In this document: in pieces, positions 48,441-63,424 of the stretch
Layout of the letters: every line of letters starts with the position of its first letter
How positions within the stretch are numbered: the stretch's first letter is position 1
Origin: Niebla homalea
Lineage: Eukaryota > Ascomycota > Lecanoromycetes > Lecanorales > Ramalinaceae
Length of the DNA: 64,000 nucleotides
Direction: 5' to 3'
Assembly (NCBI GenBank): GCA_019925105.1
Contig: JAHGAU010000043.1
Coordinates: forward strand, 1-64,000
Program-made: the position numbers and the translations under genes
The notes under the pieces: model-generated
Seen by the model: the letters and a program-made list of their open reading frames with translations, nothing else
What the model was told of the DNA's origin: nothing
The model's database searches: none

Positions 48441-51400
48441 TTAAGAAGGCTTTTATTTACTTATATATATTAGGGAATTTGGTCTAATTATACGACTTAA
48501 TCGTAAATAACCTATTATACCTTTTCCTTAGTTAACGGTAATAAAAACTATAAAGATACCATAGAGAACCGACCTTTATTATTATTATAGTATATATATA
48601 TAACGAAAGTAACAGGCTATAGATTCATATATATTTATAGAATATTCTTAATTATTACTTATTCATTAAATAAATATTAAAATCGAGAAAAATAAAAGTA
48701 TTTAAGTAACCCTTTTCCAAGTACCCTTATTTAGATATTCTTATTACCATTTATAATCAATACGGGGACCCCGTTCGTACGTATCGGTAAAGTATTATTA
48801 ATATTTATTAATTAACTATTAGCCATTAAGAATTAAAAAATAAAGAAAAACGATAGCTTTTTTTAAAGTACCTTAATTATAAAAAAACAGTAATACCTTT
48901 TATATTAATAACGGGCTTAAATTTTAATTAAGAAATAATTATATATATTACCGGATATTCTAAATTATCGTTAAAGAAATTACGACCTATATATTAATAT
49001 AAGCCGTTCTCTTAAAATAAAAGAAAGTAAAATAATTAAAGAAAAAAATAGAAAAAATTAATTACCTTAAACGGCGTAAATCTATTATTTAATAATTAAC
49101 GACCGTAATAATTAAAATATAAAACTTATTAAGTTAATATAAATAACTAAACCTGATTAAATCGTAAGTTTTATTAAATTATCCCGAATAACCGAACCGT
49201 AAGTTTTATAGGACGATTCCGAGTAACCGATTTATCTATTATAAGTAAAACTCCTTAATTTAATTTAGAATATCGTATATATTCCTTAAAGACGTAAAGT
49301 TAATCCCGAAGATTATTTTATACCGGGTAAGTAATCTTTTAAAACTTATAAATAATACCGGGTACCTCGATATTAATAAATATATAAGATTCCTTAATAA
49401 TTATCGGAATAACCGAACCGAATTAAACTGTATATCTTAACAATAAGAATAATAAAAATAAGATTCCTTAATAAGGCTTAAATAATTATATATACCTCTT
49501 AAAGGGATATTTTTTATTGGAACGTAAATTATTAAATTAAAAGTTACTTAAGCGGTAATTAAATTCTAGATTACTTATAAAGGTTTAAACCGGTCTTTAG
49601 AATTCCTAGGAAATAATTATAGGCTATATAATACGTTAACCGGACGTAATAAGCCCTTTATTTCAAGTTATAAATTAAGCGATTAAGAATCGAAAAACCA
49701 GAAAGTAAATTAAAAAAGTAAATAATAAGAAAAAATAAATAATAAAATTAATTAAAAAAATTAATAGGAAAAAACAAAAATAAATATATTTAAGATAATA
49801 ATTATATTATATATATATCAGGAATTTTAATAATAACCTATAGCGGTTACCAACGTAAGACTTATTTAATTTAACGGTACCCTCCTTAAGGCTTTCCCGT
49901 ATAAAAGGCAGAGAAGATTAGAATAAATAATTAGAATTTATTTTAATCTAAAAGGGAAATATAGACTTATAATAAGATATAATTTATATATACCTATATA
50001 ATAACCCAAGAAACCAAAAGGACCCTTATTAACGTTATATAATTATATATTAATTTAATTATTTCCTTAAAAAAAAAAGCAAAAAAATAAAAACAAAATA
50101 TAATTGCTTAAAGTAACTATAAACCCCTTTCTTTAAAACATCCTTATTAATATTAATAATATATTAACGATAATACATTTTATTTTATATATAACTTAAT
50201 ACTCTTAAAATAGGAAAAATAAAGTTAAATATTATTATATGAATTAAAGAATTAATTGCGGTATTATTGCTTCCTTTATTATTATTTTATTTCCTTTATT
50301 AAAAAGAATATATACCCCTATACTTTATATTAAATAAAAAATAAAGAAAATTAAAATAAATTCATACGAGTTATGGGGCTATCCGTATTTATTAGTAATT
50401 ATAGGTATTATTAAGGACCACTTAATAGTAAATTTTATCAGCTTTTTTTTTAAGGAATAATAAAATATTATTAAGAATCCCTTAATTCCCTAAATTTAAA
50501 AAGGAATTAATTAATATATATAAAGTAAAGAAGGTACTTAGATAGTTCTAGGTATTTTCCTTAGCAATAATAATAAAGTTAAATATAAAAGAAAACTCCG
50601 TAATATTATTAATAATCTTAATTTTTACTTTAAAATTATCGGAAACTTTATAATAAAGAATTATAATATAATTTAAGATTAAAACTTTATTCTATAAATT
50701 AAGAAAATTAAACGAATAAAAAAACAGATTAAATAATATATAAAAATAGATCCGTAACGTATAAAAAAAGATTAAGAAAGATACTTCTTTTAATTAATAA
50801 ATAAATGCGATGAATATAAGATTTAAAAAAGACGTAATATATTAAATAAAATAATTAGAAATTAAAGCTTTACTTATAAATAAAACGATAAATAACGCTA
50901 TAAAGGAAAATATAAAGAACTTCTAGAAATTATTAAGTTAAAAATTCTTAAAATTAAATCTTAATAACCTTATAAAGTAAGCGGCGAATAATATTAAAGT
51001 ATTATCTTAAGGAACTAATTTTATTCTTAATTACTATAAATATATATTCCGTATTATATATAACTTAAACGGAAAAAATATTAAACCCGGAAAACTAAAA
51101 ATACGATAAATAAAATAATTAAATATATATTAAAAAACGTAATTAATCATTTTAAGAATAATTTAACGGATATAAAGCTCCATAAACGTTTAATAGAAAA
51201 TATATATAAAAAGCTTAATCTTTATAAAGTATACTTTAAAATAAAACGGGTTATAGAAGGAATAAAAAAAAGCGGAAACTTAAAAAAAAAAAAAGGATAA
51301 AAAAATAAATCTTAAAGCTCGAATATTTATAAATTAATTAAGTTATACGAATAAAAACCTTTAAGAAGCTATATTAAAAATAAATTTAATATATATCGAT

Positions 51401-54400
51401 TATAATAAAATTATATAAATATTATAGGTAAAAGGAACGCAATAAACTAAATACCCCTAGAATCATATAAATAAAAAGCTTTAAGACGTCTTAATAATAT
51501 AAATAACGTTAATATAATTATTATAAATAATACTATTTTAATAATTTAAATATTAAAACCGACCTTAAAATTTATCTTAATAAAATATTAATAATTAAGC
51601 GGAAAATATAAATTAAAGGCCGTAAAATTATTAATAAAATTTATATATTAATTAAAATATTAAAGGGAATAATTAATTTACTTTAAGACTATTTAATCCG
51701 GTTAAGTTTAAAAATCTTTATATTAATAACTTTAAGTTATTTAATATAAAATTATACTTTATTTATTATAAATATTATAATATATTTTTAACGGAAAAAT
51801 ATATAAGTTATAAATAAGAATATAATGGAGGTAACGTAAGCTTTAATGAAAAAAGATATATATAAAAGAAGGATTAAGACTATAAAAACGGGCGTTGCGA
51901 TATGGATTATTAATTATTATTATTATTTATAGTCGTACCGCTTACCGATTAATTAAACGTATTAATAAACGTAATAACCATCGCCTTAACTATATAGGAA
52001 GAAGGAAAGGTCCTTAATAAAATCGATAATAAAGGAGTTATCGATAACTTTAATTATAAAGTTACCATCGTAAAGGAAGGATACCCCCTAATAAGGACGT
52101 TAGCTGTAAAATAGGTATAATGGTAAATATAGCTATAAAGCGATGATAAATTAAAGATAATAATTTAAAAAAAGAAGTTAAGTTTATACAAATTAAAAAA
52201 TAAATAAAGGGAAGCCGAAAGGAAAAACGAAAACCGGGAGGAAGAAAGAACTTTAATAAATTATTGGATTATTAAGGGAATAAACCTTAAACGTTAAATA
52301 AATCTTATTAATTAATAATATTATACTCTTTATAATATATTTAATATAATTTTTATTATATTTTAAAAAAGAAATAAACCGACTTATAAAGAACGTATTA
52401 AACCTTAATTATATATATTATAAGAAGATTATAGTTATTAAGGAAGTTTTTAAGAATAACGGAAAAAAGATATAAAAAACGATTTAAAATAAATAATTAA
52501 AAATCAATAATATCGTAATCGTAAGCTTAAGATAAAACCTTAAAACCATATTTAATAAGAATAAATAAATATATTTTATAAAGGTAATAATTATTTATTA
52601 ACCGGAATAAATAAGTAAGTTACTTAATATAAAAGCCGATTAAAAATCGGATATTATTATAATTAACTTAAGTATAATAAGGGAATTACGGATAAAAAAA
52701 GGCCCTTAAAATTACTTAAAGTTAATTACTTAAATATATTAATAATAAACGGAAACTATATATTATTTTATATATAAGTTATATTTAATATTTAAGTTAT
52801 AGGAATAATTAGATTGGTATAAGTATTTATAATATTAAAAAATAATTTAAATTATAATATCTTATTAAGATTCTTATAATTAAAGTTAATTACGGTTAAC
52901 TTTAAGATTTAAATAAAAATATTAAAGATTAAGGATATTATTTATAAAGAAAATATTTAATTATTTAAATTTTAAATACGCTTATTAAATAAGATACGTT
53001 AAAAGTTAATATATAAAAAGTTATATTATAGGAATATAATAATATTAAAAGAAGAAATTAAGTTAAATTTATTTAAGTACGAAAATAATAAAGAAAGCTT
53101 AAAAATTAAATTAAAAAATAAAAAAAATAATTAAAATTAATAAATTATAAGAAAAAAAGAAATTTAAAGAATAAAGTCGGCTTTAAGGATATATATTCTA
53201 ATGATTAATTAATAAAAAAGGAGGGTATATTTATATATTTAAAAAGAAGAAAAAGTATATAAAAGATAATTAAAGAAAATAAAGGAAAATTAAGAATAAG
53301 TTAAAGCAATAAAAAAAGGTAAAAGAAATAAGTTAAATAAGAAGTAAATAGGAACGATTAAGTAAGGGTTTAAAAGAATCGGAAGGGATAAAACGATAAT
53401 AAGAGTATTTAAGAAATAATAAAAAAGTTTAAAAGTACTAAAGAAACAATACGGGAATTAAGGAGGATACGGTAGATAATCCGATTAATAATTTAAAACC
53501 AGAAATAAACCTTATTTTATATTAATAATAGCTTACCGGATAAAAGCGGAAAATAATTAAATTTATAAATTTAATATTTAATAAAATAAATAAAGAAATA
53601 ATATAGTATTTAAAATTATTATTAATTACGTAAAATAACGTTAAATAATATAAAGAATATATAATATATAAAAAAGAAATAATATTAATTAAGTTAATAA
53701 TATCTATAATAATAAAAACGGATAATTATATATATTAAGAGAATAATAAATAACTTAAAAAAGTTAATAATAAGAAAAAGAAAACTATATATTATAATAA
53801 TATAAAGAAGAAAATAAAGTAAATAAAAAGTAAAAATAATAAGAATTATTTACTTATTATAGAAAGTATAATCTTAAGAATTAAATTACCCGATAACTTA
53901 ATAATTTATTAAGGATTATTAAAGTATAAATACGGTACTTATTAAGTTTATTTAAGATATATATATGAAATAACGGATAAGTTAACTTTAAAACTATAAA
54001 ATAAAGAAATAAATATTAAGATAAAGTTATTATAAATTATATTTTTAACGGATAAAAGGATAATAAGAAGAAAGATTAATACTTTAAAATTATATAAAAA
54101 ATTATAAATATAAGTAAAAGAAGAAGGCATTATATTAAGGGATATTATCCTAAATAATTAAATACGACTTAAAATACTTTAAGTATTATAAACGTATAGG
54201 GATATAAGCGTAAAAGAATTATATAAAATCCCCGTAACGGATTTACTTTTATATAAAATAATATTAAGATTAAAAATTAAGCTATATAAAGTTATTATTA
54301 AAAAACTATTAAATAATAAGGAATAATAACTTAAAATAATCGTATAATAAGGAATTAAATTAAATATATATAAAAAATATATATAAATAAATAAATAAAT

Positions 54401-57400
54401 AAATATATAGAATATACTTTCCGTATTCGTAGAAAAAGAAGGTAAAGTTAAACCATAATTTATATTTAATTATTACTTTATATATAAAGTATTACCCGCG
54501 TTTTATATAAAGTTAATAAAAAAAGTATATAGTTTATTAAGAATTCTATTATATAAAACTTTCTTTTAAACGGATATAAAATATAAATATTAAATAATAA
54601 AAGTATACCTTAATAACCGATATTATCTTATTTTCAGCGTATTAAGTATTAAATAATTATAGCCTATTAAAATACCTAAAGGAATACGTATGTTTTTATT
54701 TATTTTTATTAAACTTATAAATATTATATTAAAAGTTATCTTTAAACTGAATCCGGAATTATCCTTCCTTATTTTTAAAGGGGAGTATAACCTTATTAAC
54801 TTAACCTTTTATTTTAATAATATCTTTAAGGTATATAGGATATAAAAAAAAAAGTAATTTATTTTCTTAAGAAATTATTTCTTTTTTTGAATTTTATAAT
54901 TAAAGTTAAAGTTATTATTTAATAAATTAAAAATTAATATAATAAAAATTAAAATACTTAAGGAAAATTATAAGGTAAAAAAAAAACGTATATAAATTAA
55001 ACCGGAGAAGTATAAAAAGATACTTAATTAATTTATATTTTAAAATATAAGAGACATTAAAGGATTCTTAAGTATTATCGGTATAATAAGAAAATAGATT
55101 AAAAGCTTCATAAAAATAATTCGCCCGTTTATCCGTTTAACCGGAAATATAGAGTAAAAATAGGAAAAGTCAGAAAATATATCGTTTTAACTTATATAAA
55201 ATATGGTAACGGGGGTTAAAGCTTTATTTAAATAAAACCCGAAAATACCGGTCTATATATATATTAACGCCTTAAGATACGGAGCCGGATGCTATATTAT
55301 TTAAGTTTAAAACGGTTATACCGTTTTATTTATTTATAACTTATATATAATAAATAAAACGGAACGGAATTACGATATTTATAAATAAGAATTAATAACT
55401 ATTATTATATTTAAGGAAAAATTCTTTTATATATTAAATATAAAAAAAGTTTTAATTATATATATAGATTATAAGTTATTTATAAGGTTTATAAATATAG
55501 ATTATTATAAGAATATTTTTATAAAGTAAATAAGTAAGTTAAGAAAATTATATATTAAAATTAAATATATTAAAAAAAAAAAGATTAATAAAGCTACGGA
55601 TAGCTTATTAAGGGTATTATTTAATAACTTAAATTATATACTTAATAAAGTAATAAAGAAAACAGTTTTTAAGGTATAAAGGAATAAGAATAATATAATA
55701 TAATTCTAGAAGAATAATAAAAGAGGATATCGCGTTATATTAAAAAAGCTCTTTAAGAAAGTAAGGAAAAATAAAATTAATACCTATAATAATATATAAA
55801 TTACGATATAATAATTAAAAAATTAATTAACTTAAAATATAAAAGGAAAGTTAATAAGGAAAAGCGTAAATAAAAAAAAAGAAAGTAAATATAAAAGAAT
55901 TATAGCTATAAGGAATAATTAATAATAAGTTAACGAGAATATATAATATAAGACTAAATAGTAATTACGAAATAAAACGTATATAAATCGACTATAAGTT
56001 TATAAAAGTATTAGAACTTAAAGAATTATTTTACTATAAAGATAACGATTAATATATTAATATTATTAAATACCTTAAAATAAAAATAAAGTTAAAGGAA
56101 AAAAAATACGGTTTAATAAATTAAATTTAATAAATAACTTATAAATTATAAATTTAATTCAATTATTAATAAGTTACTTTATTAATACGGGAAGCGTTAA
56201 ACAGTATATTTAATAAAAAAAGATAATATAAGTGCTTAAGGAAGTTTATAATAACGTAAAATATTTTTTATTAAAAATTATATTAAAGAAACTATAATAT
56301 CGTTATTAATAACCGGATATAGCAAAAAATATTATAAAATATATATAAAAATACTTAATTTATATAAAGTAAGTATACGGAAACCGTATAATTCTATTAA
56401 GTCCAATTAAGGTAAAAATACCCTTTAATTTATTTAAAGCGGACTTTATTAGCCCTTTTAAATAAGTATAAGGCGGTCTTTAATACGTCTTTAATATAAT
56501 AGATTATTTCTTACGATTTATATAGTTATTCTATACCGTATTAATTAAAATAAAAAACGTAATTATTACGTTAAAAGAGTATATAAATTATTATTTAAAA
56601 CCCGTTACGATATATATAGATATCGGGAAGATATTTATAAGCAAAAAAATAAAAAGTTTCCTTTAATTATACGATATCCAGTTTATCTTTATATTGAATA
56701 TAACGTATAAAATAATAAATATAATAAAGTTTAATAATCAGATTTAATAAAATATAATAAGGAAAACGTAAACTTAACAGAAATATAATTAAGTATAAAT
56801 AAAAAGATTAATAATATTAAATATTAACTTAAAATATATTAAATATTTAAAGTACGTTTTTATTAATATCCTTTTTAAGGTCGAGCTAGATATAATATAT
56901 AAACGGAATGCAATTAAATTAAGAATTAAAATACGTATTATAGAAAGAATAATACCGTTTTTAAAAAAAGTAATATATAAAGCCGTTTAAAGATTTATAA
57001 TAAATTAAATAAATATTAGGGAGGAGTTATAAAAGAAGTTAAACGTAATAAAAGACCGATAAAAAAAACGTTATAATAAGGGAGTATAAGGTTAAAACCT
57101 GCTGGAGGAAAAGTAATTAATTATATAACGGAATCTTACCTTAAATCTTGGAAAACTTAAGCCTTATTAAGTTGGACTATTTATTATTAAGGGTTTCATA
57201 AGAGAATACGAAGCTTTATATATATTGGAAAGGATAAATAAAACTCTTATATCCAACTTATTTTATAGGGATTATCTTAAAGTATTTATATTATATATCG
57301 GGTATTTTAAACCCTTTAATATGCTAAAGCTGGAGGTAATAAAGAGAATTAAAATCCGGCAGATATAAGCGGAGAATGCCTTAATCCTTTAGAAACCGCT

Positions 57401-57439
57401 ATAATTATTAATAATATAATTTAAAAAAAGAAGAAATAT

Positions 57440-60400
57440 ATATAAATAATATAATGCCGTTTCCTTTATATTTTTATTTTATTTACTTTCATATTTTGGT
57501 ATGTTAAAGACTTTAAGAAAATACGGATTTAAAAATTAAAAAAAAAAAAGGGGAAAAGGAATAAATAATAACTTTAATAAATACCGTTAAAAATAAAAAA
57601 CTAAAAAAGAAAAAAAGTAAAAATATAATAAAGATTTGGAAAAGATAAGTATAAATAAAAGGATATTAAATTTTTAGCCTTTTATTTATAGTCTTTTATT
57701 TATTATATTACGAATTATAAAATAATAAAATTATAAAAAATTATAATTATTTATAATTAAAAAATATTTCTTTAAAAAGAAAAAGAAAACGTATTAAGAA
57801 TAATATATAAGTAAAAGTATAATTAAGTATTAAGGTTATATATTAAAAAATCTATTTAAAAGGACGCTTCTTTTACGGATTATAAGTTTAAATATTAAAC
57901 TTATTATAAATATTACGCTAAAAATATAAGTAAAATATACCGTTAATATAAATATAAAAATTATTCTAAATAACGGGTAACCAAGGCCTTAATTACGCCC
58001 TTAAGATAGGTAATTAAATTTATAATTGACCTTTATTACGGTAATTACGGGGCATAAGACCATATTAACTATCCCACCTTAAGAGCGGGGGCGGAGGCGG
58101 AATAAAAGGACCGGTATATATATAAAGACGTAACTTAGGATGAAAATAACCCGTTATTAAAGAAGCGATTTAATGGATAAGCTTAATAACGTAATTAAAA
58201 AAGTTAATAAAATAACTTAAAAACCGATTAAAGCTTTAATCCGAGGATAACTATATACGTACCCTTTCAGTAAAATATATATTAAGATTAAGATTATAAT
58301 AATACTTATAATAACTACGGTCCGGAGTTAAAGTTAAACGATATAAATTAAGCATAATAAGATCAGGAATAGTCCGGAATATAGGGTTTATTAAGGTCGG
58401 CGATATAAAGTTAAAGAAAAACGTAAACCTCTCCTTAAAGTATAACCGTATTATCCGCGGAAATAACTTCGGATAAAAACAGTTAAGGAGTTATATTTAA
58501 GTTAAGGACTTTAGAGGCTATTATATATATAAAAACGAGGTAAAGGGAAGAACTTATTAAAGGAAAAATACTTATAAAGATACGGGTAAAGGCTACCGCG
58601 TACGTATAGTACGGGTAGCGGACCTAGGAATTAAAAAAAGTTAATAAAGGAATTCGGGTAAACTTATTATTTAAATAGAGAATTAATTAATAATTACTTT
58701 ATATATAAAAGGGAAAGGCGACTAATTAAAATTAAAGCCGATAAAACCCAAATTAAAGATATCCTTAACTAAATCTAGGTCGGGTAAACAATATTACCTT
58801 TTCTTAAGCGATTATTTATAAGATTTAATTAAGGAATTAATCCTTAAAGGGAACGGGCTATACTTTATATGAATTCTATTACGTTAAGCGGGCTTATATA
58901 ACCGAAACGGTCCTATAATTCCGGTAAGGCCGGATTAACGTATTAATAAAGGGACTGCTTAAATTAAAGGAGTTATTTAAACTAATAAATAAAGAATAAA
59001 CGATATAAATAATTAAATTAATTAAGCGGATAAAAACGGTAAATAACGATTAAATAAGGATTATTAAGGTAAATAAATAGTAAAGTTAAATAACCGAAAT
59101 TTAAGAATAAGTTATAATAATAATAAATAAGGGTTAAAAGCAGAAAATACAGTAAAAGATACTTATTAAGACTATAGCTATTAAGTTAATTATAAATTAT
59201 AATTAATTATAAAGTACGTATAATTTCTTATATTAGACTTACGATTAATATCGGGGTTAAAAGGTATATAACGTATTAAAGAAAAAGCGCTTATTTAAAC
59301 TATATTTTAATATTAAAAATTTATAAAAAAAAAAATTAATAATAATCGATTAAAAAGCGAATTAATTTATATATACCTGAATAGAAACTATAATCGCTTA
59401 ACCGGTATTTAAAGATATAGTTTAAATAAACGTTATTTAATAAACCCTTAATACGGCGGTAATTAATAAAGGTAAAACGATAACCGTTATTAATTTGCTA
59501 ATATTAAGTATACGCTTAAATATTTTTACGTATATAAAAAGCGTAAACTTAAATATATACCGTAAGAAGCTCTTAAAAGTAAGAAAATTAAAATAAACTA
59601 AAATTACGAGGGACCGACGGATACAGCTTTAAATAAACTATTTAATTAATATCCAAATAAACCTTAATAACGGTAAAAATACGTTTATTTAATTTAACGA
59701 GGTTAATAATTAAAATACGTTTTTTAAGGTATAGGAATGTAATAAAAATAATTTTAATTAATATAATTTAAATTAAAAATTCCGAAAAAACTATAAAGAA
59801 GTTAATATAAATATAAAGTAAATAACCGATATTAAAATTAAGAATTTATATATATTTTTAAAAGGATAGTTAATAATTAAGTATAAGATTAAGTTAGATT
59901 TAAGATAAGTTAATTAAAGTATAGAAAAAGTTAAAGATTAAAAAAGTTAAAAAAGTAAAAAAATTTAAAGAAGTAAAAAGAAATAAAAAAAGAAATAAAA
60001 AAAAAGGATAAAATAAATAATTACGCGGTATAATTATAGAATAAGTAAATAATTAAACGTTATTTTTAACGTTTTATTTACTAACGGAACCGGCTAGGAC
60101 GGAACTTAATAAAAATAATAAGCAATATTACCACGTTTAGAAGGAACCTTTTTTAATATACCTTCTAGAAATGCCCGTATTAAGACAATCATACGTAAGT
60201 TATTAAGAGAATATGAAGATATATTTTATTTATAAGCAAATACGGCCTTAAAGGTATTTAATATATTAATTAATTAAGGGAAAAGCATATAAGTAAATAA
60301 AAATAAATATTAAGAATTATAATAAGGAGTATATTTTTAGTAAATATTATTAAATATAGGATTAAGCGTTAAAGGAGTTTATATAAAAATTAAAGGGTTA

Positions 60401-61334
60401 TCCGAAGGGTTATTTAAAGATTAATAAACGATTTATTCATTATTTTTCCTCTTTCCTTTACCTTCTTAAGTAATAATATATAAGTAATAATAACTATAAT
60501 AAAATATTACCCCCTTAATTACTTTCTTAAGACCAATATAATAAACCGATAAAAAAACAATATTAATAAATAAGTACGAATTAAATAGTTACGTATAACG
60601 TTATTTTAAATACGTTAACGAAAAAAGATATTGAAATCTATAATAAAAAAAATTTAAATAAAGCTTACCCAAATAATTAAATTTTCTTAAAACGTACTTA
60701 AGATTACGTAATGAATTTATTTAAGATATATTTAATAATAACGGGATTAAAAAAGATATTAAAAGTATATAAACAATAAAGTAAAATAAAGAATAATCGG
60801 TTATAAGGTTTTATCCTTATAAAGGGTAATATCTATAATCTTTTAACGAATAGAGTAAAACGTATTATATTTTTATATGGATTAAATATATTATACTTAA
60901 AGAAGATATAAATATAAATAGCTTAAGCTTTAAAATATATAAACGTAAAGCACCGAAATTACCGTTATTAATAAATTAAAATAATAAAATTAAAGGGGTT
61001 ATTTTTAAGAAAATTAAGTCTTAATATATATTATTATTACCAGGTAAAATCCAAGAATAAGGTTATAAGAAAGGTAAATAAATATATATATAAACGGCGT
61101 TAAAGGATAAAAACCACTTATTAATAATACGTAATATCGGAGGGGCAAATTTATTATAGAGGGAGTAATAGTAAGTTATTACCGTATTAATACCTTTTTA
61201 ACTTTTATATTTATAATAATTTAAATTATTAAAAAAATATTATAAGTAATATATATATAATTAAAATATATATAAATAAGTATAATATAATCTAGAGTAT
61301 AATAATATTAAGGGCAGTATTTCGTTATAAAAAG
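57440..61334 (+). other. Extra 3.9-kb segment between Gypsy pol and 3' LTR
   Basis: After the last pol motif the element continues for almost 4 kb before its 3' LTR. Around 58030-58140 there is a GC-rich patch (GAGCGGGGGCGGAGGCGG) and a mildly RIP-altered stretch to about 58960. A purine run at about 57531-57565 looks like a polypurine tract. The segment may hold a second unit such as a gag-like or additional gene, or another nested insertion; I found no tell-tale ends. Confidence 0.4.
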
Positions 61335-61587
61335 AATTAAAAAAAAAGGAGAATATAAAAAATATTAAATTTACGGATAAGTATATAAAGGAAGAGAAAT
61401 ATTAAAAAGTTAATTAAAGGTAAAATCGATTTATATATACTTAAAAAGGAAGGGTATAACGGATTATTATAGTAAGCAACCTATACCTCACCAACTTATA
61501 TAGGGGCTGCGGCCCATCTTTAATTGCACTCTATTACTACCTGCTATTTTATCACTTTTGCTCTTTCATCCCTTCCCATCTTTTCTA
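61335..61587 (+). repeat. Gypsy right (3') LTR
   Basis: About 250 bp. The beginning is RIP-altered (AAAAAAAGGAGAATATAAAA) after a purine-rich stretch that could be the polypurine tract. The last 100 bp retain CpA/TpG sites (GCAACCTATACCTCACCAAC ... TTGCACTC). This is the mirror of the left LTR, whose outer end is the protected one. Confidence 0.85.
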
Positions 61588-62694
61588 AACTTATAAAGTA
61601 ACGGAAAAGCAATAAATTTAAAGGTAACTTTTAAATAGATTTAATTATAATATTATAAATTTTCTTAAAAAAAACGTATAAATAAGTTCTTACTTTTTGG
61701 ATAATTATAAATATTCTTAACCCTTAAGACGAAAGTAAAAACTAAGTAAATACCGGTTTTTATTCTTAACGTAATAGATATCGGGTTTTTACGGTTATTA
61801 ATAAGGCTAAATAGCCGAGTATTAAGGAACGCCGGAATTAACTTAATTAGATCCGTAGTATAAATCAATCAATCAATCAATCAAAATAAGGCTTATTATA
61901 AAAAGTTTTACTTAAAAATAAAATATTAATTATAAAGAAACCTTTTTATTTACTTTAAGGTATAAGTTATTCCGCTTATTTCTAATACTTATAGCTATTT
62001 ATAGATTTTAATTATAATTCTTAAATATTATTACCGTGTAATTAAACGGTAATTTAAATAAAAAGATTTATATAAGTATTCTTAAGGGTATTCCGATAAC
62101 TTAATAAAATACTGGTAAATATTTCCGTTTACTTAAACGCTTTTATAAGCTTAAATAATTAAAAAAATTTTAAGTTAAGAAATTTTAATTATAATTTTAT
62201 AAATTCAATTTTATTTTTATTTAAGTTAATTTATACGTATTTATTAAAAGGTTTAATAAAGAAACGTATTTAAAAACTTTTATGTTAACGATATTATTAT
62301 TATTATTAAAAGCTTAAAATCTATAAATAAATAAAAAATTATTTAACTTTAATATTTAAACTTATTAAAAAAAACCCATTAAATATAATCCTTAAAATAT
62401 AAGTATTTTAAAACGATAATATTATTACTATAAATTAAATAAGTTACGTTATTAATATCCTTAAAAAGTATTATATAATAAATTATAATAATATTAATAC
62501 CCCAATCAATAAATATAAGGGTATATAAGTAACTTAATTTAATAAATAATAAATAAATTAATATGTTTATTAATAGCTTTTTAATAAGTTTATATTCTTT
62601 TAAATTATTATCCGTTTAAACTTAATTTTTTTAATCTTAAAATTAAATTAATTTTATAATAACCCCGTTATTTAATATTAAAACTATTTAATAT

Positions 62695-63424
62695 TGATTA
62701 ATTGATTGATTTATTTATATACGAGTCTAGCTATTTTAAGCTAATTTCGGCGTTCCATAATGCTAGTGGCTAGGTTACGGTTATTTTAATATTTATATTT
62801 ATTTTAAACTTATCGCTTTAATTTTAAAAGGGAAAAGGAAACCGTAATCGGTTAATTTAACCCTAGCTTACCTTAAATATTAATTTAATTTAAATAAAAA
62901 CCTTTCTTTTATAGTTATTTACCTTAATATTACGATTAAGTCTTTATATAAATCCGATTAAGATTAATAATTACCTTAAATCTTTAATTTATTATTTCCG
63001 TTAAAAATTTTTTATTTTTTAATATTATAATCCATAATAAAAATTTAATAATAATATTAAACTTAATCGGAAAAAGGCGGCCTTAATTATATAACTTTAC
63101 TTTTCTTAACGTTTAAATTTCACTTTAAGTATTTTATTACGTAACTTTTTAAATTAACCTTATTTAATTTTAACTTTAACTTTTTAACGTTAAATCCCTA
63201 TAATCCCTTTTTACCGGCTTTATATGGTAACTAGGCTTATTTAAGGTTAATTACGGATACCGGTAAATCGTTAAATATTTATTATTATTTTATTTATATT
63301 AACTATATAACTTACCGGATAAAGTTTAAGGGCTCTTAATAAAATTATCCCTTACCCTTAAAATGTTCAACCATTCTGTAGTTTATCTTCTGCACTTAAA
63401 AATGCTATTCCGCCACGCTCGCCC
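62695..63424 (-). mobile_element. SINE-like element (copy 2), in Copia C
   Basis: A 730-bp minus-strand copy of the element at 35771. The 3' tail (GATTAATTGATTGATT on the plus strand) is at the left and the 5' end (CCGCCACGCTCGCCC) at the right. A perfect 14-bp target duplication, AAACTATTTAATAT, flanks it (62681-62694 and 63425-63438). The B-box-like site reads GGTTGAACATT here against GGTCGAATATT in copy 1; both derive from GGTCGAACATT by single C-to-T changes. Confidence 0.9.

Larger units (their letters stand above)
48185..61587 (+). mobile_element. Gypsy LTR retrotransposon, 13.4 kb, inside the LINE
   Basis: Two related LTRs of about 250 bp bound it: the left begins TGGAAAGGGGAGAGCACGG at 48185, the right ends CCCTTCCCATCTTTTCTA at 61587. 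A likely 5-bp target duplication (AAACT or AACTT, depending on the exact LTR edge) flanks it. The plus strand carries gypsy-type pol relics: G-F-L-S-I-I-G-I-I-R-K then I-K-S-F-I-K-I-I-R-P (after the RT) at about 55062-55140; integrase core F-K-A-D-F-I-S-P-F and I-I-D-Y-F-L-R-F at about 56435-56525; and V-G-P-F-I-I-K-G at about 57165-57195. Integrase after RT is the Gypsy order. About 3.9 kb separates the pol end (about 57440) from the right LTR and about 3 kb or more precedes any recognisable gag-pol, so the element is unusually long. Confidence 0.82.
42702..61887 (+). mobile_element. Full-length LINE (Tad1-like), split by a Gypsy element
   Basis: The LINE occupies 42702-48184 and 61588-61887, about 5.8 kb without the Gypsy insertion. 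It begins next to ATG 42712 (MATNNGNLEVRNDTRVYSL, start of ORF1), then carries a Lys-rich ORF1. The ORF2 relics are all on the plus strand: an endonuclease trace about 45020-45055 (I-R-D-F-N-F), the RT block I-F-N-K-V-N-Y-x-R-L-L at 46390-46430, S-P-V-L-F-L-F-F-N-G-P at about 46580-46614, and F-I-N-D-I-Y-L-L-T-Y (from FIDD) at about 46667-46700. The end is ATCCGTAGTATAAATCAATC plus AATC repeats at 61860-61884. The target duplication AAGGCTTAT is at 42690-42698 and 61888-61896. Tad1-like assignment rests on layout and RT wording; all frames are dead. Confidence 0.82.

Noticed and set aside
61858..61884. AATC short tandem repeat as a possible CRISPR or simple microsatellite
   Set aside because: It is the LINE/SINE 3' tail, recurring at 36477, 40120 and (reversed) 62696 beside target duplications.
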